From: Oopsacas minuta
Lineage: Eukaryota > Porifera > Hexactinellida > Lyssacinosida > Leucopsacidae
Length of the DNA: 64,000 nucleotides
Assembly (NCBI GenBank): GCA_024704765.1
Contig: JAKMXF010000343.1
Coordinates: 911,095-975,094 of the forward strand
Direction: 5' to 3'
Positions 24,463 through 36,592 of the stretch are shown here, piece by piece; position 1 is the first letter of the stretch, and each line of letters starts with the position of its first letter. The notes under the pieces were generated by a model. It did not search any database, had not been told where the DNA came from, and worked only from the letters and a program-made list of their open reading frames with translations. The position numbers were made by a program, and so were the translations under genes.

Positions 24463-24514
24463 AGTTCATTTAATCATGACCTACGTGATATCATGATTAT
24501 AAGTTAAATGAACA
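24463..24514. repeat. Small inverted repeat
   Basis: 'GTTCATTTAATCATGA' and its approximate inverse 'TCATGATTATAAGTTAAATGAAC' face each other over a short spacer. It lies in the non-coding right part of MULE B. Confidence 0.6.
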
Positions 24515-25376
24515 AAATATCTGTTACAAATATCATTCCGATCTATCCCAGCAAGGCCAATATTTAAAAATGGATGGCTAGTTTACTTAACCGAAACAGT
24601 ACCCATCCAGAGATTAAATTATCACCTATATTTATTGGATAAAGGGGTTGGCCAGATTAACCGGTGGCTCTATTAAGCGGAGTCCACCGTATTATTAAAG
24701 AAATTTAAGTAGCAATTTTGAGTTAGGCCAGCTCAATGTGGGAAATATAAGAAAGATTTTCCATAGAAGAACAGCTTCAAATTGTACTATGATAAATCCG
24801 GAATGATTTTATTTATATTTTTTCCAAATGTATGGATAAATTCTTTGATCACAGATTGTGCAATCCATACTTTACTACTTGTATAGTTCAAAAATTCAAC
24901 ATATACAAGTAAGCTACTCTTCCTTGCGGTACGCGGTTGCGGACACGAAGCGTCCTCATTAGGCACCTTTCGGGCGCCTAGGTTACTCCTAATCAACCGA
25001 TAATTTGTGTTATGTATTACTAAGTATCCTATGTATGCTTTGAAAGTCACTCTCTAAGTCGAATATTCACGATATGCTATTCGAACACTCGATTATCTCT
25101 TTAGCCGTTAAAAGTATACGAACTTTTTGAAATTTCTTTACTTTATGTACATAAATAACAACAAAAATTGATCATACAATGCTAAAAATCATATTCAGAA
25201 TCAATTGACCAATCAAATCAGGTGCGAATTGTCGTGGTGCGAATTGTCGGTATTCCCCCACCCTGACATAACATTGAGTGGATAATTTGCATAATTACTA
25301 GAATAAATCCAATATTATATTTCGTAATGCAAGTTATTGCTACAATTGCTGGTCACTTGGGATATGTACTCCAGTG

Positions 25377-25542
25377 CAGTGGTTCCCAACCTGGGGTCAT
25401 GGACATCTAGGCAGTACGGGCGAGTGCAGCACGTCCATTGGATCCCAAATTTGTTTTAGCATTTAAGGGAGGGTATCCACTGGGTATGTTAAAATTCGTA
25501 AGGTAGTCCAGGTTAAGACTGCTGCACTACACGACTCGAAGT
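25377..25542. mobile_element. Possible short hAT-type MITE
   Basis: The left end 'CAGTGGTTCCCAACCTGGGG' resembles the CAGTGGTTCYCAAC tip of Charlie-like hAT elements, and the right end inverted, 'CAGCAGTCTTAACCTGGAC', is similar. I find no convincing 8-bp target duplication, so this is tentative. Confidence 0.35.
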
Positions 25543-26070
25543 GACCTACGTGGGCTACGAACTCCAATTATGTGTATTGTAAGATGCAGTAACTACCCTT
25601 ATACGCAACTCTGATATCACGAAACTATCGTTTAATGAAGGGATTCCGACCCCTATCACTCCTAAGTAATTGATTTTAATCAGCTAATAACTAAATGAAC
25701 CGGGTCCCGAATACTATGGTATATCGAGAGTTTACTTTGTACAAAACTATAATACAATTACGAACCTTAAATATGTACCCATAAGTTCATTATTACGAAG
25801 TTCGAAGAATGCAACGAAACTATATGTGATCTTAACACTAATGTGATATACTTCGCCGTATGCCCTGCAGCAATAAGTATTTACCTCCTACATGCCTATC
25901 GATATAAACTAGTATTTCTTTATATCCGTGTTCGAGGTAACCCGGGTTGACATTATACGATTTAAGGATGATATTTCAGGTCCAATTTACGCCTCTAATT
26001 TCATTAAATATTAGTTATCTCTTTCTTGAATTCTGGTTAATATAGGACAAATTATACCAGGTCCCTGAAT
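25543..26070. other. No recognisable gene
   Basis: AT-rich intervening sequence between the putative MITE and MULE C. Nothing identifiable on either strand. Confidence 0.5.
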
Positions 26071-28160
26071 GGTACTTTAATTGCGTTGACGGAAAATGGT
26101 CGCGGAAATTTCATTGTGAGGAAAATTGGTCGCAAAATCATAGTGTTAAAGATAAATTGGTCTTATATTCGTCTCGTTATTATTATTATGTCACTTTTGT
26201 TTAACTTCGTTATTATCTCAACGACCACATATTTAGTTTAGACACCATACCATTTGGTTATTAAAAGAAAACATAACGGGTTTTTGTACTTAGAATTCGC
26301 ATTATCATATTAACTTTACCTTACTTCGATTCCACTTATGGCGTCTGAATTGATTATTGAACGGATCAAGAGTAACAAAAATTAAGATAAAGCTTCCCTA
26401 ATGGGTTACATTGATGGCTTAAACCGAGTATCTGATGATCTTTCATTTTGGATATGTGTAAAGTGGTACATGCAAAGCAAGAATACAAACGGGGAATGAT
26501 TTATAATCAAGCCTATGGTAGTATCTGAAATTCAGCAAGCTCATACACATACGCCCTCACATGAACGTGACAGATAGCATCTAATTCTGAGCAAAGCACT
26601 AGAGGTATATTAGCCACAGGTATAGGAGAAATGAATCCATGTACTGTAAACAAATTACCAAAAATTGGACCTGTGAAACAAACAATTCGAAATTATAAAA
26701 GCATAAGTATTGAAAAATGTGGCAATCCTACTTGTGCAACTGAAATTGTCATTCCTGAAAAGTACACAAAATCTTTGAAGGACGAACATTTTTTACTGTA
26801 TGGCTCAGGGTTTGGAGATGAGGGATCATTATATTTGGCACACTTAAATTTATTGATTTACTAAAAACTGCGACAGCTGTTTTGCGACGGAACATTTAGT
26901 GTCGTTCCAGCTATGTTTACACAATTATATACTATCCATGCAGAAAAAGATGGAGTAATTTCCCTTGCATTTATGCGCTGCTTCCAAATAAAACCGAAGA
27001 AATTTATGACAAACTGTTTGAGATATTATCAAAATAGAGCTATCTTTAAACCCTTGTACGACTATGATCGATTTTGAAAAGGTCGCATTTTATTTCTATA
27101 TCACGGGATGCTTTTTTCAAGTAGAATTTTATTTCTGTATCACGGGATGCTTTTTTCACCTCTCACAACAAAATATATTCACACACGTTCAAGAACAAGG
27201 ATAGATTGTACGATATCACGAGGATAATGATTTCGCTATTAGAATTAGAATGCTTGCTAGTTTGGCGTTTGTTCCAGAAATCGACGTTATCGATTGTTTG
27301 ATTATTTTAAAGCAACAATTTCCTTAAGAGGGTATTGAAATAGCTAAGTATTTTGAAAAAGCATATATAGGAAAAGTATTGCCCGATATGACCAGAAGAA
27401 CGCCAATATTCCCAATTAGAATATGGAATCTTCACACAAGAATTAAGTCGTCTTGCGAGGACGAATATTAGCCTTGAGGGTTGGCACAATGCCTTCAAAT
27501 CAATGATAGTTGTCTCGCATCCAAGTTTTTGCAAACTCTCTATGTTTCTTCAAAGGGAACAGTCTATGCAAGAAGCAGATTTTGCGAAATGGGAATGTGG
27601 AGAAGTAAAGAAAAATTTTAAATCTACTATTGCACGTATTAATCACATATTATCCCTTCTCGCAGATTATGAATTTCGGGAAACTTGGGATTTCTGAAGG
27701 GAATTGCATATAATTGCGAATTTTAAGGCATATTATGTTTAACTTTGTTTTTTTCTTCATCGTTTACTTCATGCATTATTCTACTCTCTATTATGTTGTA
27801 TTCAAGACAAAAAACAAATCTCAAATCACCATCTGTGCCGACATAAATATTTCCAAATTAATTTTAGTGGATTATTAAAACAATAGTGTTCAACTAAATA
27901 TCCATTAAGCAAAGAAATAGAAAATTGAATGAATATAGTTAGACATTTTTGAAATGTTCACCAAAAGGTGTAAAATATAATTGATTAAATGATAAATCAG
28001 TACATAAATATATAATAGAATGTATTGACCAATAGAATTACAGTCTACAATCAATACAAATAAATTACAGTGCTAATGAAGTTACATTCCCCACGACCAA
28101 TTTTCCTTGCGACGAAATTTCCGCGACCTTTTTTCAACGACCAATTATCCCCGTACCATC
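26071..28160 (+). mobile_element. MULE C, FLYWCH/MULE element with repeat-type ends
   Basis: The left terminal region (26071-26160) and the inverted right region (28088-28160) share 'GGTCGCGGAAATTTC' and 'AGGAAAATTGGTCG', arranged in units of about 15-17 bp. Both outer tips start GGTAC; the right one reads GGTACGGGGA. The ends enclose a decayed MULE gene in + orientation. No exact target duplication was found. Confidence 0.68.
26338..27726 (+). pseudogene. MULE transposase, decayed (MULE C)
   Basis: A start at 26338 is followed by a damaged FLYWCH region ('DLSFWICVKWYMQSKN'). Next come 'LPKIGPVKQTIRNYKS' (linker motif shared with MULE A and B), 'EIVIPEKYTKSLKDEHFLLY', 'LFCDGTFSVVPAMFTQLY' with the first Asp, 'TMIDFEKVAF' with the second Asp, and 'EGWHNAFKSM' with the expected Glu. 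The tail is 'MFLQREQSMQEADFAKWECG' and 'GIAYNCEF'. These lie in several frames with stops between. A short internal duplication (about 27080-27155, 'ATTTCTATATCACGGGATGC') also disrupts it. Confidence 0.8.
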
Positions 28161-28502
28161 TTTCCACCATTCCTTTAATTGATTTAATGGATAGTGGTCC
28201 AGTGTTTCGCACAGACAATTTTTTCGAAGATTATATTTGGCTCCAGTTTGGATTAGCAACGTTTCAGATTAATGGGGTTAGGATTAGCTAGAGTTTACTG
28301 TATATATTTTTCTCATGAGTTTCCTCTTTTCTGCAATATTTCCTCCAATTGCAATATTAGAGCAATGCGATAACATGGATGATATTTATATCCTTTTCTC
28401 AATCTTTTCTCTTTAACCTATATTTCAATTATACAACGGGCGTTCAAAAAGTTCCCAACTCTACCCATTTTTTGTACTATACAGAATACACATGTACCAT
28501 TG

Positions 28503-29558
28503 TTAAATTTTCTCGAAATAATCACCATTAACGTCTATGACTCGTTGTAAACGATCTAGCCATTAAAAAAAAATACATTTTTATAGTCTTCCGGCGAGAT
28601 GTCTTTAGGGATTTCCAAATTGTGTTCCCTAGCTCAATTCTGGTTTCAAGATGCCTACCTGCAAGTTCCTTTTTCAAATTTGCAAAGAGCTAGAAACCAC
28701 AAGGAGCGAGGTCATGTGGGTGATTTAGGATAACAACTCTCATTCTATCTAACTCTGACTTTATGAGTTTTGTTTTTTGTGGCCGTGCATTACCGTGCAA
28801 TAATCACATGGCCCGCGGTCCAGACATTGGCCTCCGCTCCCAGTGATGTTTTTCTACTCCTGACAGGCACTTGTTGGCGTAAATGTCCTCGGTAATTGTT
28901 TTCCTTTTGGTATTATAATCTTAGGAACAGGGCTATGGGCATCAAAGAAAATTGAGTACAGGACCTTCTGATCTCTGAAGTCCAGCCTAGAATTGAGAGG
29001 AGGCGCCTCACCTTTTGCGACCCATACCTTATTTCTTTCTTTGGATAGTGGCTCGTCGTATCTTATCCAAGTCTCGTCACCAGTAGTGATTTCTGCCAGC
29101 CTTCTTGGATCCGAGTCTTTATACTCGGAGAGAATTTTTCTTGCACAAGTTACCCGAGGGTTCTTCTGGTCCTTTGTAAGGAAATGTGGGATCCACCTCG
29201 AACAAAATTTGGTAGCTTTCAGCTCATCGATAAGTATGGAATGAACAGCTCCCGTTGAGATCCCTACACTCACAGCTAACTCCTCAACAGTGATATGAGG
29301 ATCTTCTTCCACTCTTCAGCGAATTTCAGAGCTGTTGCTGCTAGTGACGGCGGATCTGGGACGCCCTATTCGTTCCTTATCCTCCAGTGACTCTCGTCCT
29401 TCACGAACGCACTTGGCCCACTCCTTCACAGTAGTATATGAAAGACTAGCATCTCCATAAATGACTTCCAAGTCAATGAGATTATCCTTCGGGCCAACAC
29501 CAAGAAGCGTACGAATTTTGATGTAGGATCTTTGCTCACATTGCAAATTCGAAGCCAT
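28503..29558 (-). pseudogene. Mariner (DD34D-type) transposase, copy a
   Basis: Start 'MASNLQCEQRSYIKIRTLLG' at 29558. HTH regions include 'SYTTVKEWAKCVREGRESLE' and, after a break at about 29315, 'VEELAVSVGISTGAVHSIL'. The first Asp is in 'ITTGDETWIRYDEP' and a good stretch continues to 'FFDAHSPVPKIIIPKGKQLP'. The second catalytic motif, usually HDNARPH, reads HGNARPQ, so Asp is lost; the third site also reads CGF rather than CDF. A stop follows and the C-terminus 'YFEKI' ends at 28503. The two halves each retain long open stretches. Confidence 0.85.
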
Positions 29559-29699
29559 AAATACTGAAAAATACAAGTAAGTATAGTCAAAACTGAAAAA
29601 TTTGAAATTATCGTAGCTAGAAAACTATTGACGACATGGTGAAAGTTAAACTACAAAGGATATTCAGTTAATTCGTACTCTTAGAATATTTGTATTATA

Positions 29700-30805
29700 T
29701 ACGTGAGATAAGCGTCAAATTCTACTATAAATCCTCATAGTAGTCTCACTTGAGCTCTCAACCTCAAGCTTTAAACGCTCTATCCACTTGAAAAATGTTT
29801 TCTTGTAGTCTTCTTGTGGTATGTCTCTGATTTACCGTTGGATGGCCTTTCCAATTTGCAACCGTTCTCCAACAACTATACCTGCTAGGTACTTTTTGAG
29901 CCCGTCGTGCAGCCAAAAGTCGCACGGTGATAGGTCAGCACTATAGGGTGGATGCTCCAATTCCTCAAGAACTATGTATGGGAACAATTTTTCCTTGACT
30001 TCCTTAGATTTGTCCGGTCTGGCATTATCATGCAAGATTTTGATTGCTCTAAGACTCGTCGCTGGCCGACGCTCAATAAAATGTTTTCGATTTCCGGAAG
30101 AACAACTGTTGCATAAAAGTGCCCAGTAACTGTTTGCCCCTTAGGAGTACAGATTTGGCAGATTGGACCATGTGCATCGAATAATATGGTGTACATTACT
30201 TTGGTGGCCCAATTTTCGGTGTTGGTAGTGCTAGGGAGAACTCCCTTTTACAATCCATACCTTGTTCTGTTCTTTGCGAGTTAGCTCTGAATATCTTATC
30301 CACTTCTCATCACCGGTACATATTTCAAATAGTCGCCTCTCATCACATTGGTCATACTTTTCAAGCAGTTTTCTTGCAATTCTCACCCGGATCTTCTTTT
30401 GTGTCTGATTCAACAAATGTGGGACCAACGTGAGCAAACCTTGGACATACTAAGATGCTTGGTCAGAATTGCATGAACACTTCCCGTTGATAAGGTTAGG
30501 CTGGTAGCTAACTGCTCAATCGTAATATGGGGATCAGAGTCACACATTTCAACTACAAGAGTAATATGGTTTGCGGTGGTAGCAATTATAGGTTGCCCCA
30601 TCCGAGGGTCATCTTTAACAGACAACCTACCTCCTCGAAAACGAAGACTCCACTTCTTAACGGTTGATTCCGAACAGACCTCCCCACATATACCTGTACT
30701 AAATCTTAGTGGATATCTCTTGGCGTATCGCCGAGTAATGAGCGGATTTTGATTTACGCTCTTTGTTCAAGTAGAAATTCATTAGATTTTGAAGCGATAA
30801 ATTCC
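29700..30805 (-). pseudogene. Mariner (DD34D-type) transposase, copy b
   Basis: A second, diverged mariner gene. The expected start codon reads ATC (near 30805), followed by 'ASKSNEFLLEQRA' and a stop. 'HITIEQLATSLTLSTGSVHA' is the second HTH, 'ICTGDEKWIRYSEL' holds the first Asp, 'MHDNARPDKSKEV' the second, and 'HPPYSADLSPCDFWL' the third, followed by 'KWIERLKLEVESS'. At least four frameshifts or stops separate these. It is more decayed than copy a, and is the source of the right TIR of the composite. Confidence 0.83.
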
Positions 30806-32620
30806 TCTGAGGATGCTATAACCTATTTTCAAAAGGGTGTATCTCAAAAAATATTGAATCAATCTCCACAAAGTAAAGTGCGCTAACTAGACGAAACTCT
30901 AAGCTATAAATTACATGCAAATAGTAAATACATGTGGTTAAACAATAATAGCGATAGCTAGGGTTACGACCTCATTGAAATCCCTTCGTAGTTCAGAATA
31001 GATAATAGAATACGTAGGGTTCATTATGAATCATATACGTAATATTATATCTTATATCTTAGAATTCTATGACCAAAGTCGGGAACTTTTTGAACGCCCA
31101 TTGTACTATACGAATTTTTTATCTTTTCGTACATAGATGGTAATGGGGTGGCAAAATAATTCTACATATTACTTCTGCTGCTTTCGTTCCCCATTTTCTA
31201 TTGAGGCGGATGCATTAGTCAGACATTAGATATTTGTTATTATTTTATCAAAACAATTTTCATCAATAATTAATAGATAATTAGTCTACAGGCGTTATGA
31301 GTATACATATACACTTTAAATTTTGTCTAATCATAACAAAACTCCAAGAATCACTTTACTCTACGCACTTATTTGGATATTTGCTTAGCGGTTAGATTGA
31401 CGATTCTAGGTACACATGGAAATTATTCGAGAAAGTTACAAGAGCAAGTGTAGAAATGTTTACACAACAGAAGATGGATATGAAATACATTCTCAAAGAT
31501 CTTGAGTTAAAAAGATAACTCAAATGTATGCTGTTTCGACAGGAAATCTCAAGTACGGCTAAGCTAAACAAATTCACTAATAATATGACAATTTCATGGC
31601 AGCACAATCACCCATTGGAAGATTATCGTGGGGAAAAGTTTACATTACCTGCCAAGTGTAAAATAGAAGCAAAATATTCCCCTACCAGCTTAAGAGCCGT
31701 GTTTAACGATGCTACGAGAATCTAACAGTAAGCTAAAGATACCTCTATTAATGTTGTGAATTGATTATGAATCTTGCACGTGGTGAACTCAGCCAAAAAT
31801 ACCAAAAATCTGACCATGAATTTTCCGCAATCATTCTAGACTGTCTCCCATTCAATCAATATTTCAAAGATACTGTTCCGTATTCTTTGATTAGCGGAGA
31901 ATTCGTTCCCTGGACATTTTGTTCCCGGACATTTAGTTCCCTGGACATTTCGTTCCCTGGACATTTCTTGAATGAAGTTTCCTCCTTTTCAAATTGTAGG
32001 GTGGATTTCATAACATTGGAATTAGATTTCAATAAACAGTTATTACTAATACGCCTAGCCTATTGTTGGCAGCTCATTGTTCTTTTCGGAACAAATTAAT
32101 TTTGTTCTAAGGTATCAAATTGCGTAAATTGATTACATTGTAGAAATAGAACGTAGCACATAGAATTTTATATGCACTACAATTCCCATGGCCACTCCAA
32201 ATGTTGTGATTGAAATTCTGAAATTAAGTAGAGGCAAAGAAAAGGCTTACATAGATGGTTTTTGTATACTCTAACTAAGTCTTGTTATCCGTACTTACAT
32301 TGGTTCTGTGAAAAACGTGCAACCTGTAAAGCCCGTATTTCTACTAAAGAGGGAGTTGTGATAAAACCTGAGAGCAGATCTGATATCTACTCAACCACAC
32401 CAGGTCCATACTTGCTAGTGGATTAGGATCAATGAATGAGTCAACTATAGCAGCACTACCAAAAATTTGATTCAATAAAACGGACAATCCGTCGCACCAG
32501 ATCTAGTGGTGAGAATTTTGATAACTCTGCTACAGCTACAGAAATTATAATCCCTGAAAAATATATACTAACCTCAAAAGTACAGCAGTTCTTGCTATAT
32601 GATTCAGGCATACATGAGAC

Positions 32621-34899
32621 CAGGGTTGGGTTTTGCCCTGTCCAAAACTGGTTTTGGACGGACAGTGGGAAAAACCCGGTTTTTACCGGCCAAAACTGGT
32701 CAAAATCGGGCAATACTGGTCAATTCTATACCCTTCAATAATAAGAATACCTATATTACTTGTTGATATCTTATTTTGCTTTGGGAATATATTATTGACA
32801 CTGGCTTACAATGAAACAGTAAAGTGATCATAAAATGTGTGGTTTCAACCAATTAATATACTAATAAAGTATTCGTGCATATATACTTTCTAAACGGGTA
32901 TAATTATCCAAAGCATTTGTGATATTATAGAAATTGACTACTATCGTGCAGATTGTATATCTTACTTACTTAAATTGACCAGTTTGAAATGGCACAAAGA
33001 GGAAGGCCCATTGATTCAGTATGGAAATTTTTCATCAAAGTTGAAGATGGTGGAAAAATACGAGCGAAGTGTATAAAATGTAGTGCTATGATCAGTGGAA
33101 AGGCTGGGAGGCTTAGAACTCATCTTGAAAAATGCTCTCAAAGACAACTCCAAAATAATTTTCCTAAAGACAACCTTCCTGAAATATTAGTACCTTTTAA
33201 CAGTAGTGACACAACTATACCACCAGAAAAACGTGTATGTCATATGATCATTCAACCCAAGTTGAATGATTTCGCAATAAAGACCAACTCTCACCAGAAA
33301 GAAATTCTCGACAATCGAATTGCTCGCTTATTTTATGCTTGTAATCTTCAGTTTAACCTCGCTGAGAATGACGTATTCAAAAAGACAATTTCTATGCTTA
33401 GACCTGGTTATACACCTCCTACAAGGAAAAGTCTAGCTGGAGGTCTTCTTGGCAAGACATTTACTGAAGTAACCACCATAACTGCTTCAGCTCTGGAAGG
33501 CAAGGATGTTACCCTAGTACAGGATGGATGGAGTGACATACACAACTCCCCTGTAATTGCCCATTGTGTACATTCAAGAGAAAGATTTTATTTTCTGAAT
33601 TCTGTTGACACTGGATCATACAAGAAAACTGCTACTTATTGTACTTCTTTAGCTATTGAAGCGTCCAAAGAAGCAACTGATAAATTTGGGTGTAAAGTTG
33701 TTGCTGTCGTTGCTGACAATGAACAAAAAACGCAGTCAATGCGCTCAAAGTTGAAATTGCTTGATAACTCACTTTCAGTATACGACTGTGCATCGTATTT
33801 ATTGAACCTGTTGGGGAAGAATATCACCCCTTCGCAAATTATTTCTCATATTATAGAGATAAATAAATATTTTCGCAACCATCACAATCCTGGAGCCCTC
33901 CTATCTGCACAAAAGAGATCCCTTAAACCTTAATTACCAGTCGTGACATGGTGGAATAGTCAATTGGAGTGCATCAAGACATACCTGACAAATAGGCCTT
34001 TCCTTTTGAACATTCTGGCACAACATGAAGATGTTATCGACTTGTCTATTGCAAATCTAATCAACAACGTTGGCCTTTATCGTGAGGCTAAAAATCTTTA
34101 TGACCAACTCAAACCGATTGCAACATCATTGGACAAGTTACAAGGGGAAAAGTCTAACCTTGCAGATTCTTGCGAAGAGTGAATGAAATTAATCCAGTTA
34201 GACGAGCTGAAAAGTCACGTAAGCAAATTCAGAAATGATTCAAACAAGCAACCACACCTACTCACTTCCTAGCCAACATGATCAATCCGAAGTACATGGC
34301 GCAGAGGGTTTCATGTGAACAACAGGAAGAAGCGAGAGGTTTACTTATTCAACTAAATGCTTCTCTTTTTCCGCAACTTTATCAGTTTCAGACAAAAGAA
34401 GCCCCATTTCCCGCGTCTATATTTGAATGCACAGATACATTAGATCCAGTAACTTGATGGAAGGCCATAAAAAAATCGAAAAACTTTGTAGCTGATCGGT
34501 TTTGTGATTTAGCTATCAATTTATTAATCCTACCGTCAAGTCCCGCAAGTATTGAAAGGATTTTCTCGAATTTTGGTTTAATTCAAACTGAACTACGGAA
34601 CAGATTGGGAATCGATAAAGCGAGCAAGTTAGTAGCTTGTTATAGAGAATTGAGAGGATGCCAAGAATTAGAGTGGTAACGAATATAGGTTAATTAAACA
34701 TCAATGTATTGTTATATTTTTCTTGCTATCAACAAGTATTTATTCAGCATATAAAATATACAAGTAACATGCACTAGTATTAAAATTAGGTTTTGACCAG
34801 TTTTGACCAGTTTTATCCAGTCAGGAAGTTTTGGACAGGACGGTTTTTACTGGTTTACCACTATGGTTTTTACCACATGGACAAAACCTGCCAACCCTG
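32621..34899 (+). mobile_element. hAT element with perfect 8-bp target duplication
   Basis: The left tip CAGGGTTGGG and right tip CCAACCCTG are inverted repeats. The 8-bp 'catgagac' is exactly duplicated at 32613-32620 and 34900-34907. Sub-terminal ACTGGTCAAAA/TTTTGACCAGT motifs face each other near both ends. Removing the element and one duplication copy restores the MULE D reading frame at this point. Confidence 0.97.
32989..34679 (+). pseudogene. hAT transposase with BED finger, inactivated
   Basis: From ATG 32989, a BED-type zinc finger ('SVWKFFIKVEDGGKIRAKCI', 'CSAM', 'LRTHLEKC') leads into a long hAT core with 'VTLVQDGWSDIHNSPVIAHC' (first catalytic Asp region). After 314 codons an in-frame TAA (33931) probably replaces a Gln or Leu codon; the frame then continues to a TGA at about 34180. 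A frameshift and two more TGA codons follow before 'LPSSPASIERIFSNFG' and 'LRNRLGIDKASKLVACYREL', the hAT C-terminal dimerisation region. With at least four lesions it cannot encode a full enzyme. Confidence 0.9.
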
Positions 34900-36172
34900 C
34901 ATGAGACCAACAGACTGCTAGTATTTGGCAATCATCAATGCCCAACCTTTTACGGGATACAGGTAATTGGTATGCAGAAGGTACATTCAAAGTTGTTCCC
35001 ATTCAGTTTTTCCAGTTATACACAATTCATTGCGAGAAAGATGGATACATCATTCCATGCATATATGCACTGATGTTAAACAAGCTTCAATCTACATACA
35101 ATAAACTACTCAAAAAATTATAAGAGATCGAAACTGAATTAGATCCGTCATCCATTATGGTAGATTTCGAAAAAGCTTCAATCAATGCTGTAGAAGAAAA
35201 TTCTTAGCTGTTATCTCTGGTTGTTTTTTTTTTTCATCTGTCGCAGTGCATTTATCGTCAAATACAGTCGATAGGGTTGGCTACACTATATCTCGAAGAT
35301 GAGGAATTTGCAATAAAAATGAAGATGTTGGTAAGTCTAGCTTTTGTGCCGGAATTTGGAGTCATTGATTGCTTCACAATATTGATGGGTAATTTCGGAA
35401 TCAGGTAAAGAGGTAGCCGAATATTTTGAAGTTAATTACATCGGGAAGAGATGTGAAAATCAAAGTAGACGAAACCACGCTTTCCAATTAGAATTTGGAA
35501 TATGTTTACACGAGTAAGATCCAGATTACTCAGAACAAACAACTAAGTCGAAGGATGGCATAATGCCTTTAAATCTGGAATCACTTGTTTACACCCAAGT
35601 TTGTAAAGCTCTTAATGCACCTGCAACGTGAGCAATCTCTACAGGAGGCAACTCTAGTCAGATGGGAAACTGGTGAAGTGCCAAGAACTTCAAAGTACAG
35701 TGAATCTAGAAATCTCAGAATCCTGAGACTAATTGAAGACTACGAGAATAGAGATATTCTAACATATCTAAGAGGAATGGCGCATAACTTTGATTTCTAA
35801 TATGAACATTACACTTATTTTCATTAATACTTCACGCGTTGTCTCAAATTACAAATTATAAGATCATTAAATTATCATATTCTCTCATTACTTTTATTAA
35901 AATTCTTGAGTATTGGTTACGTGATTGGCAACGTAATATCTAGACAACGAAATGTCCAGGGAACCAAATGCCAGGGAACCAAATGTCCGTTTCCCGTATT
36001 ATTTTATTCCAAAAAATTAACGATGTTTAAGTATTGCTACGAATATAATTTTGGATAGGAGGTTCAAAAAGTGTTCAAGACAATTTTTTCAGTTCTAGAC
36101 ACTATTTGTTCAATTTGGAAGAAATGTGTCAACAGCAATTCATTGCTTGATGACGTGTAAAGATGAAGCGAT

Positions 36173-36592
36173 CAGGCTTGCCAAAAGGTCCTATATAGTC
36201 AGGTCAGGTTAGGTCTCAAGATTAATGAGGCCAATTTTACGTCTCAGTTCATTTAGGGTCAATATTAGTTATTTACCCATCAATTAGCAATTAATCAACA
36301 TAGGAATGAGTAAACCATACACTAAGGAATAGATGGATATAGCACCAGTTTTAATCTGTATGTATTTTGATGAGAGCTTATTACACTGAAGATATCTCAT
36401 ACTGGAAACTAGTTGACCGTATTATGGAAGTAATTCAACTCAATTTACGAGTTAATGAAGTGACGGGAGTAGCAAGGCAAGATTATCAGAGGAGAAAGAA
36501 TACCGTACACTCCCTGAAGCCTGAAAATGACGTAAAAATAACCTGAATTAACTGATTCAGGTCAGCTCATGACCTGTCCTTTGACAAGCCTG
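36173..36592. mobile_element. hAT-type MITE, copy 2
   Basis: A 420-bp relative of the MITE at 6351-6761. Ends are 'CAGGCTTGCCAAAAGGTCC' and inverted 'CAGGCTTGTCAAAGGAC'; flanking 8-mers are 'gaagcgat' (36165-36172) and 'gaagcgct' (36593-36600). Excision in silico joins 'LMTCKD' to 'EALYTA' in the MULE F gene, which independently confirms the borders. Confidence 0.92.

Larger units (their letters stand above)
20930..25257. mobile_element. MULE B, FLYWCH/MULE element containing a giant palindrome
   Basis: The left end reads 'GGATACCGACAATTCGCACC'; the right end inverted reads 'GAATACCGACAATTCGCACC' followed by a second ACGACAATTCGCACC unit and a 'TTTGATTGGTCAATT' motif shared with MULE A. The ends face outward and enclose 4.3 kb. 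The left gene starts 383 bp inside the left end. No target duplication could be identified. Confidence 0.78.
28434..31103 (-). mobile_element. Composite mariner: two transposase genes in one TIR pair
   Basis: The left end 'CAACGGGCGTTCAAAAAGTT' and inverted right end 'CAATGGGCGTTCAAAAAGTT' (both continuing CCC) are flanked by TA (28432-28433 and 31104-31105). The 2670-bp interior is twice a normal mariner and holds two different mariner transposases head to tail on the minus strand. No matching TIR sequence occurs between them. Confidence 0.82.
32188..35800 (+). pseudogene. MULE transposase, decayed (MULE D), interrupted by hAT
   Basis: Start ATG at 32188 ('MATPNVVIEILKLSRGKEKA'), FLYWCH finger with 'YIDGF', 'HWFCEKRATCKARIS', and an 'LPK..DSIKRTIRR' linker read across a frameshift. 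The codons for 'FLLYDSGIHETNRLLVFG' are split by the hAT and rejoin exactly when one target-duplication copy is ignored. After it come 'WYAEGTFKVVPIQFFQLY' (Glu in place of the first Asp), 'SSIMVDFEKAS' (second Asp) and the tail 'MHLQREQSLQEATLVRWETG' to 'YLRGMAHNFDF'. Many stops and shifts are present. Confidence 0.82.
31884..35999 (+). mobile_element. MULE D, FLYWCH/MULE element with repeat-type ends, carrying a hAT
   Basis: The left end (about 31891-31970) has four units such as 'GTTCCCTGGACATTTC' (15-16 bp). The right end (about 35946-35999), read inverted, starts ATACGGGAAACGGACATTTG followed by GTTCCCTGG units. The outer tip ATACGG resembles those of MULE A, B, C and E. Flanks 'tattcttt' and 'tattttat' are only weakly similar. 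The interior is a MULE gene interrupted by the hAT at 32621-34899. Confidence 0.78.
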
